A stretch of DNA of 64,000 bases from Ooceraea biroi (lineage: Eukaryota > Arthropoda > Insecta > Hymenoptera > Formicidae), in NCBI RefSeq assembly GCF_003672135.1, contig NC_039519.1, positions 7,068,001 through 7,132,000 of the forward strand, in the 5' to 3' direction. The notes under the pieces are model-generated. The model made no database searches. It was given only the letters and a program-made list of their open reading frames with translations, and had not been told where the DNA came from. The position numbers were made by a program, and so were the translations under genes. Each line of letters opens with the position of its first letter. The first letter of the stretch is position 1. Positions 13,321-23,039 of the stretch are shown here, piece after piece.

Positions 13321-14458
13321 GATATATATGTACATATGTAGCGCACACGTGCGCACCGTGCTGTACGCATTCGTGCTTGTATGCGAAAGCCACATCCCCT
13401 TTCTCCCTCTCACTCTCTCTTTCTTTCCTTCTTTCTCCTTCTTTCCCTTCCTCGTTTTCTCTCGCTTGTTCCTCGTTTCTTCTGTCTTTTTCTTCTCTCT
13501 CTTTTCTATCGCAATTGAACGCACGCTTGATTGGATTGCTCGAAAAGGTGTTTTTCTTTTCTTTTTCGTGACAGTTTTTGTTTTTTTTTCAGTGCGAAGT
13601 GCTTGTACTCGCTCTTGCCTGACCATACATTCGTGACAAAAAGAAACATTCGCGTCAGAAACTCGGATCTACGACTCCCAATGGTATCGCTGATCTGCAG
13701 CGCTAACTGCATCCATTTTTTATTTCCGTAGAATTTCATAGCCACATTGTACTGCCGGTAAAATCATCCTTTGATGTTCATACTATATCTACAGTTTTCA
13801 AATTTTTCCAAGATAACAGTTTTTCCATTCTGCAAAACATACTGCTAGATAGATATTGTAAAGGCTTGTTTCTTGTCCTTCCATCAAATTCGTTACAAAA
13901 TATTGTAATTGTTATAACATGGAATACTAAATATATGTATAGGTTAGTCACGATTATGAATATATCCGAGATTTTATTCTAAATGGAACAAGAGAACATT
14001 AAATTATAGGTTTTTTTAACATAACAAATTAGAATTATATCTACACAAATTCCTATTTTAAATTATCATTATTATTTAGTTTTAATGACACTCGATTGTT
14101 CGATCCAAAAGCAGTCGAGTTCACTCTTCGCGATCTTTTATTTTATCCGAATATCTGAATCTTACTGAATTTATTTTATCTAAACATAAAATCAATTAGA
14201 AATTCTTATCTAATTACACATGTTTAAAAAAAACATTTCTATAAATAAGTTTGCCGTTCGAAGGCTTTCGAAATTCCCGCCGCGCTTGTGCGGTCGATGA
14301 TTCGTGCATGAATTGAATACACGCGAGAGGAACTCGAGCGTTCACGGCGTCCGAGCGAGCGACCGCCGCTCCTACGGCGCGCAACGCAGCGCGCATGCCC
14401 CGGGGGGTTTATTATCTTCTTTCTGTTCAAGTGCCATTTCATTGCATGCAGTGCAGTC
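13321..14458. other. no gene; pyrimidine-rich then AT-rich DNA
   Basis: Bases 13380-13600 are strongly C/T-rich on the plus strand and produce spurious open frames. After that the sequence becomes AT-rich until a short CpG-rich stretch at about 14260-14400, just ahead of the Sirt6 promoter region. I see no exon. Confidence 0.5.
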
Positions 14459-14465
14459 TATAAAA
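14459..14465 (+). promoter_or_regulatory. TATA-like box upstream of Sirt6
   Basis: TATAAAA sits 258 bp upstream of the Sirt6 ATG and directly after a CpG-rich patch. A start of transcription about 30 bases downstream would give a 5' UTR of about 230 bases. No initiator element was verified. Confidence 0.35.
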
Positions 14466-14722
14466 CAGGATGCGTTCTCCGCGGGTCTCGAGTTTCCTAT
14501 CACTTATCGTCATTCGTAGCGTATAAACATAACAACACGCGGTCATTAGCTCGATTCATATTGTTTACGTATCTGTCTGGCACATGGGAGCGCGGCTGGA
14601 GTGCGTCTAGAATCGCGTCGGCTTCGCGTTGCTGGTCGTAAACGACGAGCTCGGTACGTTCGTGGCGTCTCGAGCGTCGTTAGATATTCGACAGGGCTTT
14701 CTCGCCGAGTGAGCGCGCAAAA

Positions 14723-17304
14723 ATGTCATCCAGCTACGCGGACGGGTTATCACCGTACGAAAACAAAGGAGTGCTGGGACTGGAGGAGGTAAAAAAAAAA
14801 TATCCAGCGGAATCTCGCGTTCTTTTTTTTCCCGTTTCTTTTTCTATTTTCGTCCTTCCTGCGATTTACGGCGCGTAAACGCGACGGCGTTCACGGCGTT
14901 CGTGCCGATTTATTTTCAAGCCGAGCGTAAAAATAATCGACGTCCTCTCCTCTCTTTTTTCTCCCCCTTTTTTTCGCTTCTATTTGTTTTCTTTTTGTTT
15001 TCCTTTTTTTGGCTCCTACCTGGTTTTTGTTTTTTTTTTGGTTTTTTTCGTTGCTCTTCCCTTTGTCTCTTGCATCATCACTTTGTCTGCTTGCAGCGGT
15101 ACGATAGCGTCGAAACGCTTCGTCTGAAATGCGGACTCCTGGCTGAGTGGATACAAGGTGCCCGCCACGTCGTGGTCCATACTGGTGCCGGTATCAGCAC
15201 CGCAGCTGGCATTCCTGACTTTCGGTGACTATCGCCTGCCGTTTCTCGAGAACAGAATTCCCTCGTTCCCCTAAACTTACCCCGTCATCTCCCTTTCTTA
15301 TGTTCCTCTACTGAAGATATCGTTTGACTTTGTATATCGAAAGGCCTGACGTATGAAGACTTTCGAAGCGAGGAGATTAAATATGAGATGAGAGCACATT
15401 GAGTGCCCTAACAATATGTTAAGCTATATAATATATTTTTAAAACTTTATAATAATAATCTCTTGAAAATGTATGTACATGTGTACGATTGTCACATAAT
15501 TTGCTTAAACGTGAACAATCAATGCTAATATTGCACATTGATGTTCAAAACCAAAGCAATCTAATTGAGTTTATAATTATGTAATTAAAAACAAGTCACT
15601 GCGATACAATTTTACAAGTTACACTTTGCGATCATAATTTAGTACATGTATTGGTAATAAATTTGAACAACATTCTTTTTCCATATTTCATTAGAGGTAC
15701 AAACGGAGTCTGGACGTTGGAACAGAAGGGTTTAAAGCCCACAATGAGTATTTCTTTTGATGAAGCGATACCCACAAAAACGCACATGGCACTGAAAAAA
15801 TTGATAGAAGCTAGTAAGTATTGGTAAAAAAAAACTTTGGAAATTCTCCCCAGGTATTTGTTCGCTGCAAGATCTTTTTTTCCTTCTAGAAAAAGTGAAG
15901 TTCATCATAAGTCAAAACATAGACGGACTGCATCTACGATCGGGAATACAGAGACAGCATCTAGCAGAATTGCACGGAAACATGTTTACGGAGCAATGCG
16001 ACAAGTGTGGCAGGTTTGTGCGCTGAGAAAAATATTATGAGACGAAAATTATCTAGACTCGTTAAAACTGCCTTCACAAACTTATTACTGGTGAAAAAGT
16101 GTAGCTAACAGATTTTTAGTACAAATTATGACAGCATGTCATTAAGATAAGTATCCTGAGAAAAAAAATAAAAATTGAAATTACTTTGCAGACAATTTAT
16201 TCGTAACTTTGCAACCAAAAGTGTGGGGAAAAAGTCTTTGGACACTGTATGCCGATCGGAACAAATAGGCGGTCGCCCGTGCCGTGGCCGAATGCACGAC
16301 ACCATACTTGATTGGGAGCATAATTTGCCGGACAATGACTTGTCATTGTCCGACTTACATTCCAGGTAAGCGACATAATATATTGCGTGCCAGTATTTTA
16401 AGCGAAGCGCTCTTAAAATTACATCTGGAAATTTTAATGGCGTACATCAAAAGTTAAAAACTATAAATATTATAGCACAAAAACATACATGATTTTAGTA
16501 TGGCTTATGGAATAAAAAATGGAATCTCAGGTTTTGTAATAAAAATTTTTCAAAATATTGCAACATGTATCAACGCGAAGTATAATTTTTTTCCCGATCC
16601 TCTAGCGTTGCTGACTTGAGCATATGTTTGGGAACGACGTTACAAATTATCCCAAGTGGCAATCTACCTTTGTACACGAAGAAGTATGGAGGCCGCCTTG
16701 TTATATGCAACCTGCAGCCAACAAAACACGTAAGATCGCCACTTGTCATAAAAATATCCATCTCTTGTCGTCGTAACAACGCCAACATGAAACATTAATA
16801 TAATTGCAGGACAAGAAAGCCGATTTAATCGTTAACGGCAACGTTGACGAAATCATAGTCGCGGTGATGAAGAAGCTGGGAGTAGAAATTCCGGAGTACG
16901 AGAGCAGCATGGATCCGACGCGGAATTCCGACACGACGGCTAAGGAGATGGACTGGACGATCCCGATGAGCAGAATAAAGGAGATGAACGTGCTGTACAA
17001 GAAGGTGTGCAAGCCCATGCGGAGGAAACGAAAGACGTTTATGTACGAGCGAGAGAGGACCGACACGAAGAGGGAGACGAAGGCGAGGAAGCAGGCGTTC
17101 GGCGCGGTTAAGCAAGAAATCAAAACGGAGGACAACATAAGTACGTCGAGTGAAATGTGCAAGACCGAGGAGGATCATCTCGTGGCGAGTAATCCCGCCA
17201 AGATCGAGGAGAGCGCCGAGGATATCGAAATGTGTAGATTTACGGTGGAGGACACGACGACGACGGGGCGCGACACGGATACGAAACTGAGCGAGACGGT
17301 GTAG
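14723..17304 (+). CDS. Sirt6: NAD-dependent protein deacylase sirtuin-6 (seven coding exons)
   Basis: Nuclear class IV sirtuin: it removes acetyl and long-chain acyl groups from lysines (for example on histone H3) using NAD+ and can mono-ADP-ribosylate; known roles are chromatin silencing, DNA repair and metabolism. Exons 14723-14788, 15097-15224, 15695-15813, 15890-16013, 16192-16365, 16606-16729 and 16810-17304 join in phase to 409 residues. The N-terminus MSSSYADGLSPYENKG matches the SIRT6 type. HTGAGIST (50-57) binds NAD+, QNID is at 113-116, and the catalytic His is 133 in LAELHGN. Zinc cysteines are 141, 144, 166 and 176; GTTLQI follows in the Rossmann fold. The roughly 140-residue C-terminal tail has a basic nuclear-localisation-like run RRKRK (316-320) and a VKQE SUMO-type site near 345. 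The start context CAAAATG is a good insect start. Neither truncation nor a missing catalytic residue is seen. Confidence 0.96.
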
Positions 17305-20090
17305 TCGAGTTTTGTAACGGGCCGATCATTTTTTCCATTCTAATATTTCAATTATACTCTCAGTGTACGCTACGGTTAGTTATGAGTGCGAGTATTGAAC
17401 GGTGTTTGTTATTATATGTGAGAAAAAAATCGAAAAGGTCGACTAGGTTCGTCAGCGTTCAATAGATACATTTAACATAACGCATAACGTTGAGAGCGTT
17501 GCACATTTAGCATAGCCGTGTTTCTTCCTGCTTTGTTGACGCGACAACAAACATATGAAGTAAAACAAAATGCATTTATATATCAGCATCGACATCTTGA
17601 TCTTTCTACATTCATTATCAGAATTTTGTGTTTCGGGTAACGGGAAACCTGCGAACAAAAGCAATAATATCTCGATTTCTATGCTTTCACTCGCGCCCAA
17701 TTGCGGACACGAGGTGCGCGTATTGTTAAATGTGCAATGCGGGAATTAAAATATACAAGCTTATAATTTTGTTTAGAGAACAAGAAGTGTCGGGGAAGAG
17801 AATATTCTAGTGTAACTGTATATATGTTTTCCTTTCCGTATATAAAATTACGTTTTACGCTGAATCTGCTTTCTACAGCTCGCCTATATACGCGCATACG
17901 CATATATTAGATATTGCGGCGGGAGAGATCGAGTGCGAGTGCGAATCTCTCGGCAGGCAAACGTGTTCCAAACTTCTTGTGCATAATACGATACTTTTTC
18001 CATTATAGATTGAGACGGGGCGAGCGAGGGGGGGAGGGGTTATTCGATAAAAGAGATCTTCCTACAAGACATTTCGCCAGTAAGAATCTCTGTAAAGCTT
18101 CTTTTTTCGATTACGAGGTAGTTGACATTGGTAGAATAGCTCGCGCGATCGTAACAATAAAAAAAAATCGTTCAAATGTGAGCTGCTTAGTATTCGAATA
18201 ATTTACGCCTATGGGTAGTCAGACTTACTAATCCGGTAGATTTCTATGTTAAGCCGTCTGCTGAAGATAGAGAACTAAGAATCGTATATAATTGTATCCT
18301 TGTTTTTTCAAATTATTCGCTCTCTTGTTATTTCTTTCTTCTCATTGATTCGGTGATTTTTAATGAGAAATTAACAAGTGCAAAGATACATTACTCCATA
18401 AAAAAAACATATCTTTATTAAAAGATCATTTTGAGCCTTTTAAAAAAAAACTTTATCAAAAAGCTTTATTTAAAAAAAATATTATTTTGAACTTTACAGA
18501 TACGTAACTTGAATAAAATAGAATATATAAGGTTTTACAAGTAAAAGTCTAGCCTTCCGGCACGGACATGCTCGATTGGATGACGATGAAACTTTGTTTC
18601 TCTACTGGCGATATTTCGTGTATAACTTTCCGAGATACTGCTTTCGTAAATACGTTATTCCGTGTATCGTGCGCGTTTTTAGTCTTCGATGTTGTCAGGT
18701 ATGTTCGCCTTAGATTTGACGGCGCACACGGGATCCATTTACGAATGCATCATACTATAACAATGCATAATGTTTATAAGAGTAAGCTAATAAATACTAC
18801 TACTACTGCTGCAGGCTGATGTTAGATCGTCCGACGAATCCAGATGTTGAATTTTTGACAGAGTGCGCATTTTTCCATATAGTGTTGATGAGAATGTTGA
18901 AAGTAAAAGTTTTAATGATATCTCAACAATTAGTACGCTAAATGATATTCGCGCGTAGATGAGCTGCAAACGTATAGAACGCGGAAATTCCGATGAAATC
19001 CGGAACGCGGTATAGCGAATCGTGTAATATTTATATGTACATAGTGATGTTTTGCTTTATTCATCGTAACTTTATTTAAGTAATCATTATTATCCGCTAG
19101 ATATATGATATGCGAAATAAAATCTATGAAAAAGTCTATACGATATCTTTCTATTTTCAACCTGAACGTCGCACGAGAATCAAGCGTAATTCTCTACAAA
19201 ATATTATTTCATATATTTAATTTATATTATTTGATGTAATCAAATTTGATATATTCAAGATATTTTTATCTTATCAAAGAAGACATCAATAACAAGATAT
19301 TTTATTATTATAAAAAGGAATACTATGAATACCGGCCTATAGTGACTCTTGTAAATTCGTTAATGTTCTCGTACCTACACTTTGGCCTCTCTAAAAACCT
19401 CGTAGCTGCACTACGTGCACTGTATAACCGATAAATATTTATTCTAAATACATTAACATTTTTTTAAATTGTATTTTACATATATTGCACTTCTTTTTAT
19501 CTCAGATACCGGCAGATAGCATTATTAACTATTTTCAATTTTTTATAAATTTGTGCATAGAATATGGTGGCATGTATTATTATTTGATTGAGAAACTCGA
19601 GGTGCAGCAGTGCTTATCGCACAGCAAGGAAAGAAGTGACGATCAATCACCTTGCTTACGTATGATTAACTGCAAAAAAAAGCGAAAATAATTGCTTATC
19701 GCACAAATTACGCGTAATTTCTTAGCGTGACGCATTCTGTATATCGAAAAATTTGCAATTCCCTATTCGATGTTTTATTCCATTAATTCCTATCATTTTA
19801 AATTTGGCCAGCAAAAAATAAATACGTTGAAAATAAAAAAATTATACTGTTCAAAAAAATGCACCTATCCAACTACTACTCAGTCTCAGTCTACTCAGGT
19901 TTTACTAATCCGACTTATCGCTATTTCTAAATATTTTTTCTCGCAAGCACCACTTGAATCAGGTCTATCCCCCCTCCGCCGCATTGCAGGGTTCCCCGAG
20001 CTTTATGTTCTTCACTGAAGATCTTTATATCAAAGACGTTCGGTCCACGAGGCAGTGCGTTACAACCAGTTGCAGCGGTGTATTGTTCTG
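17305..20090. other. Sirt6 3' UTR, then intergenic DNA and the leader of the next gene
   Basis: The Sirt6 3' UTR begins at 17305. Candidate signal AATAAA at 18156-18161 is followed by T/G-rich sequence and is my best guess for its end. From 18.2 to 19.9 kb I see only AT-rich DNA. A polypyrimidine tract and CAG at about 19980-19989 could be the acceptor of the exon that holds the leader of the orphan gene starting at 20091. Confidence 0.45.
18156..18161 (+). terminator. candidate polyadenylation signal of Sirt6
   Basis: AATAAA about 850 bases after the Sirt6 stop, with T/G-rich sequence after it. Other AATAAA motifs exist further downstream, so the choice is tentative. Confidence 0.35.
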
Positions 20091-22086
20091 ATGGATCAAA
20101 TCATGGAAGAGAATATTGATAGTAAAATCAAGGCGGATGTTAAAACCAATCAGACCGAAACGACAAAACCCGACATGGAGATTAAAAGCAGTACAAGCGG
20201 TCAGTATTTCATCTCTCAATTTACGTTAGAAATAAAACTCTTCACGTGCTTCAACTTCTTTTCACCGTAATCGACATGGACTTTTCGTGGAAAATCTAAG
20301 CTTGGTACTGTAATATAATTATTACTGCTGTGTTCTATATTTTGTATGCGTAATTGCTTAAAATTCTATCCTTTGTTATTTTATTGGGTTGCACGAAAGC
20401 TCATGCCGTGCCCCTTAGCAAAATTAAAACGCAAAACCACTTTAAGAATTAATACGAGATTTTGCAGTGACTGGCCGTGCGGGGTTTTTTTGGGAAAGTT
20501 CAGACGCAAAACTTTGTGTTAATTGTGTTAATTCTTACAATTGAATTTTGCCAAGGGGATCGGCATGGATTTTCGTTCATTTCGGTATTAAAGTGAGATA
20601 ATTCTAAAAATTCCTCTCTTTTTGTTAAAAATGAAAAAGAAATTCAAAATGATTGCTTTTCAAGAGGCTTGTTTTGTAACTTCGCGATAAATATAATATT
20701 TTAATTATCTATATAGAGCAATTTTTAAAATTAAAAAAATGCAATAACATATCCTTTTTTATAACACATAATAATGTTGCATGTAAATTACTCAACGGCG
20801 AATAGCAGATACGGACACAGAGCTTAATATCTAATCGTTAAGGATCATATTTCACTTAACAACTGGATTGTATTTCTTTTTTTAACTTAGATTCTTCTTC
20901 ATTTAGACTCCACTTAGTGATAGAAGGATCTTTTATCGATCCTTCTAATACGGCACATGCATAAATAATGACTTAATTTACCATTGCTTAAATATTTACA
21001 CAATAATTTATTAATATTTATTAAAACAGTAAAAGTGTATTTAATAATAATTATTTTTTGCTGATATACAATTATTCCTGTTATTTTCATTAAAATTATT
21101 GTTAAATAATTAATGTAATTAACTTCACAGGCTCAACAGAGGAAACTGAATACGCAGCTTCCTACTTAAAGACAGGTATCTCGCGCGGCATTACATACCA
21201 GGTGAAGCTCTTGACATGGATCGCGTGGAAGCTGATGTACAAGAATGAAAGCGTGAGCGACTGGTGGTTGGCCACAGAGGTACGTGATGCGCGTGGATTT
21301 CACGACATGGTTTTGAAATACGTCCCAAGTGAAGAAGGCGACAGTACGCCGAATAGAAAATACTTGTACCGCTTCGTGCAAATCAAACACAAGATGAATC
21401 TGAGCGAGGTTGCCAAGATCTCCGTTGGTAGTCTGATGTCCGAGAAGCACATCGAACGTCAATATAGTCTCATCTACTTGTTCAAGTCTTACTTGAATAT
21501 GCTTAAGAAATTTGAGGGTATAACGCCGGATCAGATCGTGGACCTGACTATCTTCACGAACAAAGATATCGGCGCGCTCAAGTTCCTGGTGCCAGTGGCG
21601 AAGGATGGCATCTTTGATTTCGAGGGGAAGGGCAAGCGATACCGCATGGACATACCCATGTTCCAAATTGACTCGAGAATGCTGACGTGTTTGCGGCAGG
21701 TCAGGTCAGACGACGCTCTCATACTTGGCTTTCTGAAGAAGCTCGTGTTCGCGGTGGGCCAGCCTTGCGAGCCCGAGCTGGAGGAATTGATCACCAGGGA
21801 CATGGGCAGGCTTTACAGGTTTCCGGATTTCTTTTATAACGATCTGTACAAGAGCATAATCGAGTGGTTCCTCAGTTACGACAATGGCAAGGCGCCGTAT
21901 CTCACTAAGAGACATGTAACGGAGAATCTGGCAAAGACGCATCACATGCTGTTACAGGCAAAGAACGTAGAAGAAGTTTTCACCACTAACGCATTATCGA
22001 AATTGACGGACGAAATGAAATCATTATCATTGTCACTATCATCGCCATCATTATCTCCACAATCCTCGGCGGGTTTTACCATATAA
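20091..22086 (+). CDS. orphan protein resembling the N-terminal module of arthropod ankyrin-type proteins; possible nuclease-like fold
   Basis: Function unknown. Exons 20091-20199 and 21131-22086 join in phase (donor GTCAGT, acceptor CACAG) to 354 residues. The ATG at 20091 is the first after an in-frame TGA at 20016-20018. Residues 1-40 are charged and disordered. The core begins about residue 53 (GITYQVKLL) and runs through WLATEV, FHDMVL, YRFVQIKHK and VDLTIFTNKD; a helical region near 240-290 includes FLKKLVFAVGQP. From memory these match an arthropod family whose longer members continue into ankyrin repeats; here the protein stops after the module with a serine-rich tail. Glu86, Asp95 and Gln120-x-Lys122 fit the E...D...QxK pattern of PD-(D/E)XK nuclease-like domains such as the bacterial DUF4297 type; this is inference. 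The 931-bp intron carries a mariner-type MITE. The exon has higher GC than its surroundings and clean coding periodicity, so I trust it as a gene. Confidence 0.75.
20384..20585. mobile_element. mariner/Tc1-type MITE in an intron
   Basis: A 202-bp element is flanked by TA on both sides (20382-20383 and 20586-20587). Its ends are terminal inverted repeats: the first 42 bases and the reverse complement of the last 42 align without gaps with about 30 matches, including shared CATGCCG, CCCCTT and GCAAAATT blocks. It has no coding capacity, so it is a nonautonomous, decayed copy. Confidence 0.75.
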
Positions 22087-22998
22087 AAATAATACTCTTC
22101 GCTCCATCCTATCCTTTGCCTTGATTCTCGAGTTTTTTTGTTCTTAGTCTTGCCGCATTTATCGTCGTTTATAAATAGCTTAGTTTCATTTTTTTCCTAA
22201 ACAGTCGCAATTTTTTTATACTCGATTATAGTCAGTCATAAGCTTAATCCCCAACGTAGAGAACCAGGATACCTATCCCAATCTGATATTTCATCATAGT
22301 CTAATATATCTTTGAAGATAAACTCCCTCTGAGTCATTGACGCGTGTACAAGCCCCTTCGACTTTGTCAGGGTCTAGATACCATTCGGAGAGGATTATTA
22401 TCCACATTAAGATATATTATTCTTTTCATTAACATTTCCTTTTTTTATTACTTTTTACTAACGTAATTATATTTTACTACGTTTTTAATTTTCAAATAAT
22501 ATAATCCATATTTCTCCTTTTTTATATTTACATTGATTAAAACAACATAATTTTGTTTTTTTTTAATATAAGCTTTTGCTACTTACGTATTATATTGTTT
22601 TGCGTACATACGTGCCAGATTCAAAAGTTGTGATTTTTGTCCTAAAGAGATTATGCTACGCAGTAAAGTGGCATATTAAAAAACACATTTTATTTATCAT
22701 GTTTTTTTGTTTTGCTACGTTATATCTATGCGTGCATGGAGATTTTAACTGTTTATACGAAATGAACAATTGTTTTTCGCAATAATGACTATAAGAGCAA
22801 TAGCATTTTTCAGTGTACATTAATCCAACTTTTATTCTTGCTAAGATTATATATGACGGCGTTTAATGTTTAATGTTTAATTAAATATATGTTAAACATT
22901 AATTTAATATTATTTTTTACATTACATATAAATTTTAATATTTTAAATCTTTTTTATATTATTCAACTATTCAAGGAAAATGTGGAGTTTCCGATGGC
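22087..22998 (+). other. probable 3' UTR of the orphan gene
   Basis: AT-rich DNA between the stop at 22086 and tandem AATAAA motifs at 22999-23004 and 23006-23011. No exon or other feature is visible. Earlier variant signals may also be used. Confidence 0.45.
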
Positions 22999-23011
22999 AA
23001 TAAAGAATAAA
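22999..23011 (+). terminator. tandem polyadenylation signals, plus strand
   Basis: Two AATAAA hexamers separated by a single base lie about 0.9 kb after the orphan gene's stop. They face a minus-strand AATAAA only about 23 bases further on. Confidence 0.45.
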
Positions 23012-23033
23012 AACATGTCTTGCATATGATATA

Positions 23034-23039
23034 TTTATT
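23034..23039 (-). terminator. candidate polyadenylation signal of hnt
   Basis: The plus strand reads TTTATT, which is AATAAA on the minus strand. It would end a long hnt 3' UTR of about 3 kb. Other minus-strand hexamers nearer the stop could also be used. Confidence 0.35.

Noticed and set aside
12613..13626. 337-codon open frame on the minus strand
   Set aside because: The product is low-complexity (KKKRE-rich, then SLSLSL from a GA/CT repeat) and both strands are open over the same bases, which indicates base composition rather than a gene.
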